A stretch of 64,000 nucleotides of DNA from Hofstenia miamia (Eukaryota; Xenacoelomorpha; Acoela; Hofsteniidae). Position numbers and translations under genes: made by a program. Shown piece after piece: positions 20,890 to 32,950 of this stretch. The stretch is taken from positions 1,277,277-1,341,276 of the forward strand of contig CABFPE010000146.1 of the NCBI GenBank assembly GCA_900660155.1. Direction: 5' to 3'. Within the stretch, counting starts at the first letter, position 1, and each line of letters begins with the position of its first letter. The notes under the pieces were generated by a model. It had not been told where the DNA came from and did no database searches. It saw nothing but the letters and a program-made list of their open reading frames with translations.

Positions 20890-22363
20890 CTGAAAAATCC
20901 CACTCCATGGATTGACATGTCTCATTTCCATCTCTACAGTCATTATAGTTTAAGCTGTATGAGCAACCTAGTTTCTAAAAAATAGCACGATAATGATATT
21001 CATCAAGACACAGGATTGAATTTGAGTTGAAAGAAATGTACTGAGCCCGTGGATAGCTTGTTAGCTAAAATCAGGCCTGTTTCCAACGTTGATTATATAT
21101 ATCCTGTGGCAAAATAATAATATGCATACTCTTTTAGAAGCAACTGACCAGAATGTGTAGAGAGGGTGGCCCTCCTTGGATTCCCATGCAGGGCATTCTT
21201 TATTGCTGAAGTCATTCTTTACATTAGCTGCTCTACAAAAAGTAAGACCCCCCAGAAGATATCCTGGCAAAATTTGACTTACAGTGTAGTGCTGGGGGAA
21301 ATATTGGTTTAAAAAAACGGCACAATCTCATGTTCTAGACAAAAGCAATGCCTAAAATTCGTAGTACATTATTAGTTTTATAATATTTCAATATCAGCAA
21401 ATATCTGTATTTTGTAAAAATTGTGCTAAATATAAAGCTTATTGTGTGCTTACCATATCTTTTAATGGCTTATAATTTTTTAGAGCATAATCAAAAAACT
21501 GCTTTAAGTCTTTTTCTGTTGTCTTGTCTTTATCATAAAAGGCAGGTTTAAGCCAATTCCACAACTTTTTGCAATGTATTTTTTAAATACATAAATATAC
21601 CACTTGCCTTTCTAATGGAAAACACCTACTGCAGATCTGAACTACAACAAGAAAGTTTTGTAATGCAGATAGAAATGTAATATGTGCGCAAAAAGATTAT
21701 TATATATAAATACACATTTGCTATTTTAAAATATTTTTATCTGATCTGAAATTAATTTTGCAATTCTCAAGACTTTTGGTCGCCCAAGTATTTTACTTTT
21801 TAAAAAGTTTTTAAAGCTAAACTATATAGGCCCTATTATTTCTCCATATTTGTAGGCAGTAATTAGTATTTATAATTATGCATGAATTTGCATTTAAATC
21901 AGAATCTTTGTAGTAGCTAAAGACACAATGCCATTTACCAAATTGGTCAGCAAACCCGTAAAGCACACTGAAAATTACAAATTGTTAATAAAATAAATAT
22001 CTTACAACTTAATTAACTCAGACTTAGCACATTTTATTTATTTGACTATCAACATATCAATGTATATTTTTAATAAACAATCATCTATTTAAATGTTTTA
22101 ATGAAGTTTGAGGAACGATTTGGGGACAACCAGAGATGCTTCAGACAATCAAAGCTATAGAAGACACTTGATATTTATATTCTATTACATATGTATAAGA
22201 ATTTTGGCAAGCAGCCAAGTCAAAGTTCTTAACATTGGCCACAGATTCATTAACCGTTCTACGTCGTTTGGCGGTGTTTCTGTAACTCCACAGTCTTCAA
22301 TTATGTTGATGAAGAACGGGAAATTCCGGTAAATAAACAAAAACTTATGACTTTTTATATCAC
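20890..22363 (-). CDS. Partial unassigned gene, three consecutive exons
   Basis: Exons in transcript order: 22363-22189, 21232-21130 and 20974-20890. Each has an AG acceptor (CTTTTTAG, TTTTTGTAG, TTTTTTAG) and a GT donor (GTAATA, GTATGC, GTGGGT), and the reading phases fit at both inner junctions (2 nt + 1 nt; 0 + 0), which random open frames would rarely do. They give about 120 residues: first CGVTETPPNDVERLMNLWPM, then NKECPAWESKEGHPLYTFW, then a cysteine motif YNDCRDGNETCQSM. The last resembles the C-terminal half of an LDL-receptor class A repeat (DCxDGxDE..C), suggesting an extracellular protein, but this is weak. Both ends are missing: the first exon starts mid-codon and the last ends mid-codon. 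The function is unknown. Confidence 0.5.
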
Positions 22364-23948
22364 CTAAAAAGCCTAATAATTCTAAATAGTAGCAATGTTT
22401 AGCAGATTTATTTACAATATTAACTGCATTTCAATGATTATCGTCATATGGAGTAACTTCGTCATCCCAAGTTATTTAGTCTAACAAATATTAAGAATGC
22501 TGTATTATGTCCAATCATCTTATATCTTAGATTGCATACATGCAACTCTCCTTTTAAATCTCTAATGTTGCTTGTAAATTGTTGAGGAGGTTGGTGATGA
22601 AGCTCTTTCAATCATGATTCATGATTCAAGTAATGAAGATATTTTGATGATGGTAGTTCACCTGAATTAGGAAGTTTTGAACTATAATATTAAACATGGA
22701 ATATGTTTCAATGTTCACAGTGATGTTCATTCAATTTTTAACCTCTGAACAGACCCGACATGTCTAACAATGATTCGTACCCCAAACCAATGGGGAAGGA
22801 TTGCTATAGTATAATACGCGCAAAAATGTTTTAGCATAAGAGGATCAATGAAAACAAGACAAATCAGTATAATAGACAAGTATAGTTAGAATTTATTAGT
22901 AATTAAGAATTTTAAAGATTGAAGGGTTTGACTTTTTAAATTGCTCCTCAATTCTGTTAGTGCAACCGGGAATGACACTACCTGCAATATTACTGATGTA
23001 AACATAAACTAGAAAAACCAAAGTTAGTATTAACGTAATTAAGTGTTCTAAACTATCATATAAATAATTGCAGCTTCCTAACCTACATTTAGTTAACATA
23101 AAGTAATAACAATATGGTCTCATTATTGGTCTAATTATTGTCAAAAATTTGAATCTAAAATAATAAGATATTTCCTACATTGGCTTTATCAGCCTTTCTC
23201 GAATTTATTACTATATTCAAAATGCAATCAATCGATAGCTAGCTAAAGAACCATAGAAAAACCCTATTCGTATACATAACCTAAGTGCAGCTCGTAGTCA
23301 GAGACTTAGAACCTAGAATCGTCCCCATCGTTGAATCCTGACCACTACTATGCACAAATCGCTTAGCTAGACATTATAATGTAATAATTCAAACCATAAA
23401 CCAACAGCAATATAAGACAATTGCGAAGAATTTAATTCATCACCTTTACATTGAGTTCATACTATTTATATTATTATTAAAATAAGTATCTGCCGCCGTT
23501 TAAATTTGAATTCACGTAGCTTGTCTGTATGTCCAATTAAAATTAACGAGAAGTGAGATCATCCTCAGATTTTTGTCAAACGTTTTTGGCAACATGCAAT
23601 TGCTCGTACATTCTAATATATCAAAAATCTTATTAAAATAATCATTCAAATTATTCTGATTTGATCTTATTCATTTCTTTTCAATCTTGTTCTTCTTGGT
23701 TGCAGGAATCAGAGAAATCAGCAGAATAATTTGGGGATTATGCTACACCATTTTATACTTACATTAGATAATTAAATTGAAATGCCAAAGTGCAATTACA
23801 CTAAGCTACATGTCTGCTTCCTCTACATGAAGATATATAGGTATATATTATAAGTCGTGTTATTGTTAGAATTTTTAAAGAATTAGAAGAATTATGAAGG
23901 GAGTACCCAATGTTCCACAAACTGCACAATACAAGCAAACTAAGTTTA
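22364..23948. other. No gene confidently seen
   Basis: The minus strand at about 22907-23010 has a short frame (VVSFPVALTELRSNLKSQ) behind a TTGCAG, possibly another exon of one of the neighbouring genes, but there is no supporting phase. The rest is AT-rich. Confidence 0.35.
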
Positions 23949-24062
23949 TCACACAATTAAATTTCTTGCAGTCAGGTCCATATTAGGCCAATATCCCTTA
24001 GGCTTATGTCCAGCTCTTTCTAGACCTGGCTTATTTGATATGACTTCAAATCCAAATTTCAA
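23949..24062 (-). CDS. Terminal coding exon of an unassigned gene
   Basis: An excellent acceptor (TTTTATATTTGCAG) is followed by 37 codons in phase 0 and a TGA. The peptide runs LKFGFEVISNKPGLERAG, then HKPKGYWPNMDL and ends NLIV. Codon use is richer in G/C than the flanks, and the other frames are interrupted. No family is recognised. Upstream exons should lie above 24062 on the minus strand, but the DNA there to 26.6 kb is occupied by hAT-like repeats and I could not find them. Confidence 0.45.
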   Translation of the reverse strand: MKFGFEVISNKPGLERAGHKPKGYWPNMDLTARNLIV

Positions 24063-24391
24063 CTGCAAATATAAAACTTTCAAGAACATCAGCTTCAAGC
24101 ACATCAAACTTTGATTAAGATTACTCCACATTGTTAATTGTATTTTCAGCCTTTCCATTTTTAAAAATGGCACTTTCACTAAAATGCATAAGTATGTGAT
24201 TTAAGGGTATGTATATTATGTCCATAACGTATACGGTGGTCAGCCCCGAGCCAATTTTAATAGAATGTATATTAGAATAATTTAGGTCGATGTCTGATAT
24301 ATAATACTTTGGAGAACTTTAAAAATTTCTTATGCCTCCATTTTAAGAAGAAGAAGAAAATGTATATTAAGAGTGTAGTTACAATACAGTG

Positions 24392-24430
24392 GCGATTCCA
24401 GGATTTTTTCATAGGGGTGATTTTTATCTA
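24392..24430 (+). mobile_element. hAT-type terminus without partner
   Basis: CAGTGGCGATTCCAGGATTT at 24392 is the classic start of many animal hAT MITEs, and the following ATAGGGGTGA fits. The other end was not matched with certainty; the CACCACTG at 26597 is one candidate. Confidence 0.35.
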
Positions 24431-25191
24431 TGAAACAGGTACTGGCGAATTTTCACAACTGCAGATGTGGTAGACACGCATTAAAAAGATGGTCCAGAAT
24501 CCTGCCCCGTGTAAATCACAATGGTATCAATGTCCCTAAGCTATATGATCAATAGATGTGGAAGTCCAGAATGACCTATAAAATAAAGCATGTCTTTAGA
24601 GGCAAGAAAACCGAAATCAAACACAAAAATGAATTTCAAAAAATTCTATTTCCGACAAAGTTTTCCTCATTTTATATTGAATCAGTTAGGATGCCTTCTC
24701 CAATGAATAATCCTGGGTACGTGGCTGGTGTGTGAGTGGTCATAATAGAAGTATATGTATTCGTAGTGGATTGTTGTGGATTCCTTGCAATGAGAGAGGG
24801 GGAGGAGTAGACTTATATCTATATAAGAAATGTGTTATGTTCTAAAATGTGAGATTTTAATACAGTAAAACACAAAATGTCAAAACTTTATTTACGTTCA
24901 ACTGTGTAGTAATCTTAAAAAATAAAGCTTAGCATATCAAAGGAATCGATAAATTTCAGAGGAGAATAATTTTTATATTTAGTGTTCATGTTCATAAAGA
25001 TAATCACATAATCACACTTGCGACTTATTGCAATTGATAGGGAAAATTATCAACTGCCACATTCCAATTGATCAGTTTTTCACTCAATGATTTCTTCATG
25101 ATTTCTTGATGTTAAGCAAAAAATTATGACACAAGCAGCTCCATGAACGTTTTGGGCATCTTTGCGTTTTCCAGGGAAGCCCTAGGCAGAG

Positions 25192-26597
25192 GCGAGTCTA
25201 GGATCTCTGAATTGAAGGGAGGGGCATAGTCAGAATTGTAAATGGACTGAAATCTGCTCCAAGTGAATGACCTAGACTCACCAGAGCTGGAAGTGGTCAT
25301 GTCCATTCCGGTTCAGTATAATCAGGTCTTCAAATATTGAGGTCCTGTCAGTCCAAGATTTCCTAAGATTATATGTTTTAATTAAAAATCCGTTGTATTT
25401 CCAAAATACGACAAGGAAGTTTTTTACTTAGTCACCTGATGCGCTCTGGTACTGGTTCAGTACTAGAAGTGTGCAGGATCAGCTATATTTCGTCTTAGGC
25501 CTGAAAGTTTTTTTGGTCTCGCTCAATTCAGATGCCAAAATGTTAATTTTGAACCCTGTAGTCATTTTCTATCACTTATAAAGTAAGAATGTTTTTAATT
25601 GATAACAAAGATATTCAATGTAACTAAATATAGGCAACTAACATATGGGGCTGACGCTTAGCACATCAATGTAACTGGTGAAATTAATATTAAGCGTAGT
25701 ATTTTTTAGGAATTGAATGCTTAATGTATAATATACTAAGGTGAAAATTCTTCATATTATACGCATATAGGTATCTGGTCTTGAATAGTTTGGTCTCTGC
25801 ACCGTTCTGTATTTATTGTCGATATAGCAACCAGGAACAAATCCCGCACCTCTCTGCACAGTGCTACTGAGTGCGGGAAACAGGGGTGTACGCAAGATTT
25901 TTAGACGGGGTATCTTCATCATAACCGAAAATTTTTAAAAATATTGAGAAAATAGTCCCTAAAAATGCATTTTACTATCCTAGATTTTAAATTTTTCAAT
26001 TTTTTGTAAATATTTTTTGATTTATCCAGTCAAAATCATATTTGAAAACCTGCCAGGGGACATTCCACCGTGTGCCCCCTGTGTACGCCACTGACCGGAG
26101 ATGTAATGAAAGTTTAGATTTTTTGAACAAACATTGCTGATGTGAATCACAATTCATGTAGTTGATATTATGATCAGGTTGTGCTCAGGTCGATGCCAAA
26201 CACATATTGTCACTTTCTAGTGATGATGTTGGTAGAATAGAGACCCTCGCAGTAAGGATCCAGGGCAGGAATTTAGTACCGAATATAAATAATACATTAG
26301 TACCAATTTTAAAATCTATTGAAATATTGGTGATACATTTACTTAAAAATACACAATCTTAACACATTTGCATTATTGCTGAAAACGATGTTGAGATTCA
26401 ATGTCTATCACCATCATCTGTTTTGAATGTGAATCATTACATAAATACAATACTCTTACAAAGCCTATTTAAAATTTATAAAAGTGAGCAAAAAATTTTC
26501 AAAATGAGTGAAAATGTGCAGGTGTGTTAGCATTCCCTTAGAGTATATTATTTTATATGAGGGGGTTCAGCCCCCCCCCCTTCTAAATCACCACTGA
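25192..26597. mobile_element. Possible hAT-like element with C-rich ends
   Basis: The left end is CAGAGGCGAGTCTAGGATCT with GGGAGGGGC further in. The right end, read in reverse, is CAGTGGTGATTTAGAAGGGG. Similar end logic, but the repeats are imperfect and no 8-bp target duplication is found. Another MITE (25881-26093) lies inside. It contains no transposase. Confidence 0.3.
25881..26093. mobile_element. 213-bp hAT MITE
   Basis: Starts CAGGGGTGTACGCAAGATTT and ends GTGTACGCCACTG, so the two ends are inverted versions of CAGTGGCGTACRC, a common hAT signature. The interior is A/T-rich and non-coding. The flanking 8-mers GCGGGAAA and ACCGGAGA agree at five positions, consistent with a worn target duplication. 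Confidence 0.6.
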
Positions 26598-27262
26598 TGA
26601 TGATTTGATTTGCTATTCATACTTAGACTTCCTAAATTAAATTTATTCAATTTCTGCATTTTAGCCAAGAAGGCATAAACAACTTAAAATTATTTTAAAG
26701 AATCTTTAAGTACTTCAAAAATCTATAAAGCACTGACATTTGAATTTGTACTTTTGATGTTTCATTAAATTTCTCTGTTACTAAGAGAATGTTCTAACAT
26801 ATAAATGTCGCAAGAACTTTGTTCTTTTGTCAACATATAGCACTATGCAACTAGAAGAAATAGGTTTATTCAATGAATATATAACAGTATTTGAATCATT
26901 CAAAATAAAAGGCTTAATTTATTAATTTTAAATTTTAATATGAAAATGTATTATAAATTCATTTCCAAAGTAATTGAATAACGTTTGTGAAAGTTTTTTG
27001 TGCATAATTAGTTAAAAAATTTAGAGTTCCATACATTTGATTTTCCTTGCAAAGTTAAAAAATATAGTACATCTATCTTAATATTTTGAATCAATATTAA
27101 CTTTAAATTGAAAAAAAGTGGTTTCATGAATGTGATGGATAAATAGGATGGTATCCTTCCAATTGTTATATATTTATGTAAGAATCATACCCAGATCATT
27201 GTCAAAACATGGACAGAAAGTAATTAAGCTTGTGCAACTTATTTATCAATTACTTCACCATA
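26598..27262. other. No feature seen
   Basis: AT-rich DNA between the hAT-like repeats and the next minus-strand coding segment; no repeat or frame stands out. Confidence 0.4.
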
Positions 27263-27416
27263 CTACGTTGTAACCGAATTCACAATTTGATACATTGTAT
27301 CTCTGGTAACTGTAGTAAGCTCAGCATCATAATCATAAGTAGCACAGCATCTTTTCTCAACATTATTTACTCTGTGTATGATTCTGTTACTAAGCTGCAT
27401 TTTAACATGGGGGTAA
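27263..27416 (-). CDS. Coding segment of an unassigned gene, terminal exon likely
   Basis: Minus-strand frame of about 50 codons closed by TAG at 27263, with peptides HRVNNVEKRCCATYDYDAEL and TVTRDTMYQIVNSVTT. The amino-acid composition is protein-like, while the opposite strand translates to low-complexity sequence. The 5' edge is uncertain: either ATAG at 27417-27420 or TGCAG at 27395 could be the acceptor. No domain is recognised. Confidence 0.35.
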
Positions 27417-28303
27417 CTATTATGAGTGAATTTTATTCATGCTGAGAATTAACACATTTATGTTTACATCACTTCTAGTAATTCAAATATCGTATTAATA
27501 CCAGGTGGTGCAGATTTGCGAGATAAAAATATATTTTCAAATTTGAACTTCTGGTTTTTCTTATTTCTGAAACTTTTTATGCACATTTATGGATGAATTT
27601 TTTCCATAGTAAAAAGAGTGCCAAATTTACCAACAATGTGTAATATATAAAAAGGGAATCCATAATTATTTTAATTTTTTGTGCAAAATTTAATAGTTGT
27701 GCTATCAGAGAATTGCATAATTTTGAATTAGGCAATTATTGGGAGTTTATTATCATAGAAATACTAGTGCATTCTTCTGCGTTTCTTAGACATTTCTTTG
27801 CATGTCATAAGATTAAATTAGTAAACAATCTATTATCAGAGCTAAGCACAAAAAGTACTAATAAAAGCCATCTACTACAAAATAATTGGAAAATTCAATT
27901 ATTTAGTACTAAAAGTTAATTTAAACGGGCAGAATCTAAAGAATATCATCTATCACAAATGGATTACCCATGTATTACTAAAAGTTACTTCAGAACTAGT
28001 CTGTGATAGCGATATTAATTTTGCATGAATTTTTAAAAGTTGAAACTAACTGCATTGTGTTGCCCGATAACGATGTTTTCTCGCCAGGGTCCTGTGGGAA
28101 CATGAGTTTTTTGTGATATTTTAATAAAATTACGGCTACGTAATATAAATATATGATAAATGTAAATATTGTTAAGGATTTCTGTCCATGTTAACTAGTT
28201 TGTCAATATATTTGAAAGTACTTTACGAAGCAAGTTGTAAGATAAAAACGTACTTGCAAAGACTTAGCAGCAGTTTAATACGCACTTAACAAGTATTCAC
28301 CGC

Positions 28304-28522
28304 AACTTTGTACACACTTTTCTAGGTAATTATAAAGTTCACAACAAAATTTTTTTTCCTATACTCTTACAACTTTGTACACACCTTTCTAGGTAATTAT
28401 AAAGTTCACAACAAAATTTTTTTTCTACACTCTTACAACTTTGTACACACCTTTGTAGGTAATTATAAAGTTCACAACAAAATTTTTTTCCTACACTCTT
28501 ACAACTTTGTGCACAACTTTTT
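28304..28522. repeat. Minisatellite, 66-67 bp unit, 3.3 copies
   Basis: The unit begins AACTTTGTACACACCTTTCT and recurs at 28304, 28371, 28437 and 28503 with very few differences. It differs mainly in the length of a T run. The AACTTTGT motif also recurs in both orientations up to 28890. Confidence 0.9.
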
Positions 28523-28706
28523 TTTGAATTATATTTATTGCCATTCTTAAAAATTTAAACTACCAGTAAAATACAATACAACCAATTCAAACAAGCACTC
28601 TGAAGAAAGAAGACCTCCTTTTGAAAGGATCTTGCGTAATTTTAATCAGTTATGTAAATAATAATGCGCGGTTAAATTCTTTCTCTGTGAGAATTGAACA
28701 AATCAT

Positions 28707-28893
28707 AATTAAAAGTTTACAATAAAGTTGGAATCGCGCACACACTTCCAACTTTTGTTGTGCGTCAATTAAATCACGAAAGGTTGTGCGCAAAATTAGA
28801 ACCAATTTAACGTTTAAAAGTTGGTTTACAACAAAGTTGGAATCGCCTCATTATATCAAGAAAGGTTGACCGCACAAAGTTGTAAATCTGTAT
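28707..28893. repeat. Two direct copies of a roughly 110-bp repeat
   Basis: Both copies carry TTTAAAAGTT followed by a motif ending CAAAGTTGGAATCGC or AATAAAGTTGGAATCGC, and later a CACGAAAGGTTG or CAAGAAAGGTTG block. Together with the neighbouring minisatellite they suggest one repeat-rich element, perhaps the end of a transposon. Confidence 0.6.
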
Positions 28894-29551
28894 GCTACAT
28901 TACCCTCGCATCGTGGCACGCGATTTTAAGGCTGAAAGGATTTAGTATAAAAACAGCTTTTAATTTTTTACTAAGCAGCGTTCAAAGAAATGGCAGCGAG
29001 CAATAAGTCATTAACGCCGCTTACAAAGATTTTAAAGCGTGGCGTATATCGCATGTTCCCATTAAAAGAAATCACTGCAATTTTCTTAAAATGCTGTATT
29101 AATGCTGTACTTTGAAAGATATGCACGCACTCATTAACATGGTGGTTCATTTCTTGGAAATTTATAAGAGAATGTTTCTTAAGTTTTGCTAGAAGTTGAA
29201 AATTTTGGAATTACATGTATATCTATTATATGTTGAAAATTTTAATTACAATGAAATTGTTGCTACAAATGCCAAATAGATTTCTGTATGATTCGTTTAA
29301 GTAAGATGTGGACAGAAGTATAACTAGAAGGAATGATTTGGAATAACATCAACTTTCAGATACTTAAAAACAATCCAGCAAACGATGAACAGAAGGAAGT
29401 ATGAAACTATTTCAGTTTCTTTAATAAATGCTGTGATTGAGGAAGGTGAACATTTCAGAAATGGTGATGATTTTAAATTAAAATAATGAAAAGCAGCGCA
29501 TATGTGAAGATCAGTTGTTGACGTCCATAACCTGTTTTCCATTGAGTTCAA
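28894..29551. other. No gene confidently seen
   Basis: A plus-strand frame of 41 codons (28990-29115, starting MAASNKSLTPLTKILKR) is relatively GC-rich but has no supporting signal. Another short plus frame lies near 29389-29490. Neither is called. Confidence 0.3.
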
Positions 29552-29800
29552 TTAGTTGATAGGCAAAACTCGAAGCCCATTTTCGTAAGAAATTTGAATA
29601 CAAAGTGCTTCTACCAAGTAATAAATACGAATAACAATGTGCAAAGTAGGCTTTTTGGAATTCCAATTGATAAGACCTCTTTCAACTAACTTTTGCATTT
29701 TTTGCGACAAATCAACATTTCGAGGCAACTTGTCTAATACAAAAATATGGCTTCTCTGATTAGCTGACGCTCGTGTTGGGGTTACTGAAGATGTCGAAAG
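29552..29800 (-). CDS. Unassigned open frame of about 80 codons
   Basis: Reads SHIFVLDKLPRNVDLSQKMQ, then KLVERGLINWNSKKPTLHIV and a final GLRVLPIN before TAA. Composition is clearly protein-like. A possible acceptor (CTAATCAG) lies at 29756, but its pyrimidine tract is poor; the frame itself stays open to a stop near 29805, next to a GC-rich island. It could be a host exon or a transposon remnant. No family is recognised. Confidence 0.3.
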   Translation of the reverse strand, partial: LSTSSVTPTRASANQRSHIFVLDKLPRNVDLSQKMQKLVERGLINWNSKKPTLHIVIRIYYLVEALCIQISYENGLRVLPIN

Positions 29801-30480
29801 AATAACTCAGTGGGTGTTGCACCTTAACCCCTAGAAGCATGCCACTAAGGCCGGTGTGGTCGTGAGAAACCTCTGGCGACCCCTGGCAAGCAGAGTGCTG
29901 ATATTTGTTGAGTAAGATCAGCAGAGTGAAGCCAAAGGCCGAACTTCAGTTACAAGTTTTGCGCCTCTCCCACTTTGGCCAACCAATGCTGCTAACGTTG
30001 GTAACTAAGAGAGCACCTGCTCGCTGCTAGAGATCCGAAAGTTATATTGGAGCACGGGACCACTGAACGCAAAGCACCTAGCGGGGCAACAGACTCCGTT
30101 CGAAAAGGCATGCCGGATCCTAAACCACCTGCAACACAGCAAAGCTGCCCCACAGGAGACGCACAGCAAGCTCCAGCATTAGATTATCTCACAGGCCAGA
30201 AACAAAGAATTATCCCTGCATGACTGCTCCATGAGACGCACTCCTGGTCTGGCACCAATTGCAGTCTCGCTAGCATTGTTTTCACTGCACAGAGTACATA
30301 TGGCGACACCTTCTTCTACCCTGATTTTAACGCCTGATGTAGGTGCAGGACTTCATACACGGACGCGTCCATTGAGTGTTGGTTATTAATATCCAGGAAC
30401 CACCGCGAGGATGTACTCTTTAAGACGATTTGGGCATAGCCTTTACGTTTCCCAGCTGACGCCTACATGTTTCCCCACTT
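29801..30480. other. GC-rich island without a long open frame
   Basis: About 50% GC in a genome averaging near 30%. No frame exceeds about 40 codons (one starts MPDPKPPATQQSCPTGDA at about 30108, +). It may be a decayed high-GC repeat, a LINE 5' region or a decayed gene. I cannot assign it. Confidence 0.5.
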
Positions 30481-31289
30481 GAGTATGCATTTTTCACTTA
30501 AATGTGAATTGCATAGAAACAGTAGATCTGCCTTATTCCTTATCGATTTCAATTAATGAAATCATAAATCATGGTAGAGTTTGAAAACTGGAGTGAAAAA
30601 AGACTTAACAAAGTACAGAGGATTTGATCAAAAAGAAATTTCGCCTTCCCTCAATCAACCTGAATGTATAAAATGACATCAATGTTAGTTCAGTGAATAA
30701 TTATACAAATTATGTTGCTCACATTCAAAGATGTTTATGAAAAGCTTTGAATGAAGAAGACCTGATAATTGAAAGTTCGCATACAGTGTTATGTTATTAT
30801 ATTTTGTATTCAATATACATATCTTGATTTTACTATAAGTTGTTTTTGTCAGTAATTAAAGACTTAAATAAAAAATCATAAATCATTTCATGAAAATTTA
30901 TTCCATAAAAATTTATAAAGGTTATTTAGCACAAAGTTTTTGCAAATTTGAGATTGATTATTTTAAAATTTGAAATTGATTTTCCAAATTTGAAATTAAT
31001 TATTCCGAAATTGAAATTGTAAAAGCAGATTTGTCAAACTATTCAATAAGAAATCTATATATGTAAAATTAAATTTGTTTTTGCAGAAGGTGATATTAGT
31101 TCAATTAGGCAAACAGTAATGAATGACTTGACTTTGATAATACAGGATTAATTCGAATGAATTCGATAGTGTTATTATAAATTATTTATTGTACATATTT
31201 AGACAAATATGTGTACATGTATGAAATTGGATATACACTGATTGAAATAAAAAATGAATAATGAATTTCTTAATTTTGCATATAATCTT

Positions 31290-31940
31290 AAAAATTCTCT
31301 GACTTAACAGGACAGCAATGTCTCAAAGGCCAGGCTCTGATCACAAACAAAGCAGTGATTGTTATTTTTCTATGTTGCAAAATTTCCATAACTTTGCGAT
31401 GTTTGAATATGTTCAATTCTCTTAATAAACGACGAGTTAGGACATATTGACTGCACTTTTCAACGCATCGGTGCCTCAGTTTTGATTTTTCTACATGATA
31501 ATTTGTTTTTTCTGATGAAATGTCATTCTTAGTAATACAAACTTGATGTTTTTGGATATAGATCTGCTTTCACCTACATCATTTGTTTTTCATCTTCATG
31601 AAGTTAGACATCAAAGAAGTTCGGCAGACACAATTTTCCACTTAGTTCTGTTACACTTTTGTTTTGTCATTCTATTCAACATATTTTCAATTGAAAGTAC
31701 AAGTTTTCTTGATGAGTGAAAATGATTTCGATATAACATTTGAATTTAATATGACGGCTATAAGCTTCATCATCTTCAGGGATCGCAAGCACTTCATCCA
31801 AATTTGTAGTAGTTTTGTATACCCAGAATCAGAAATCAACAGTGTGGTTGACATTGATAGGAAAAGGTCCTTTGTTGAACCACAGCGAAATATGACAATG
31901 AGCAATGCATGTTTTGCCATCTCGGGGAAAAACACTAAAA
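31290..31940 (-). pseudogene. Decayed coding-like stretch, unassigned
   Basis: Protein-like peptides occur in alternating minus frames (for example TTTNLDEVLAIPEDDEAYSR near 31770 and NNNHCFVCDQSLAFE near 31325), with stops between them. This is the look of a worn transposase or pseudogene, but I cannot name the family. The plus strand is also open across 31664-31948, and that frame is probably a shadow. Confidence 0.25.
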
Positions 31941-32801
31941 AGATTTAGTTAAGCAAATATGTAACTAGTTATGCTTATATTCAAATAGACTTAATCATAA
32001 AAAATGTACTTCATGCATAATGTTACCATCAAATACATCAAATAAGTTGCTTAGAAAATAACAATGCAATTGCAAAGCGCAGAAGTTGAATTTCTTATAT
32101 ATATAATTTCTACATTCAAATTGTATCCAATTATATACGTATATAATAACTGTGCAAATGTGGAACTTGCAAGTCGTCACAACTTACAATTAATGTGTTC
32201 TTCAGATATTAGAAATACACCTACATAAATATACTTGCATACCTAAAAGACACATTTGACAATTGATTAATAAAATTAGTTAATTTATTGCTTGTACTAG
32301 GAAGCAATATAAAATTTGTAAATATATTGTGACATAATGGTGTTTAGTAAAAAGGATAATAAAAAGAAGTAACTAAGACTATCAGTAATTAATTTAATTA
32401 TACTTTTGTACAAAACACAATTACTATCTTTTTAATTTTTAGAAAAAATTGTAGTTTTGATATTAAATTTATCAGCAAAATGGTTTGGCAAAAAGGACAA
32501 AATCGCTATAGCTAATTAGATGATGCATAATCAAAAGCAGATGATGAACGAATTGTCCACAAATTTGAATCTACAAACAGGTACATGACAATTGTTTAAT
32601 TGTTTGTGCAATATGATTATAAATAGAGCAAAATGGATTTAGTTGGTAATGAATTTAATTCATTTGATTTCATTTATTGTATTATCAGGTTTGATTATAT
32701 ATGTCAATGGAAAGCTAAACATCTGAGCACACAAGTAGTTTATTATCAGTTATAACAAGAACATTTAATACACTAAATTGCTAAGGAATCACAACACACA
32801 A

Positions 32802-32950
32802 TCACTGAGAACAATTCCCCATCATGAGCATTGTTTGTGTGTCACAATCGCTTCTATGGTAACTGGTGATCTTTACCATTCCAGGTTCCTCATTGAGTTG
32901 CAGTGCTTGGCGTTGGGTTTTGACCATGATAACATCTTGCTGCTTTCAAT
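32802..32950 (-). CDS. Terminal exon candidate of an unassigned gene
   Basis: Two readings compete. With an acceptor ending at 32940 (GAAAGCAG), 45 codons in phase 0 run QDVIMVKTQRQALQLNEEPG and then YHRSDCDTQTMLMM to a TGA at 32802. With the better acceptor TTGTTTAG at 32951, an A plus 19 codons (LKAARCYHGQNPTPSTATQ) stop near 32890; this phase fits the exon at 34341-34421. No domain is visible. One of the two is likely real. Confidence 0.35.

Noticed and set aside
22108-22332. Plus-strand frame ending in a good donor (CCG|GTAAAT)
   Set aside because: Its acceptor lacks a pyrimidine tract, and the minus-strand exon 22363-22189 over the same bases has strong sites and fits neighbouring phases.
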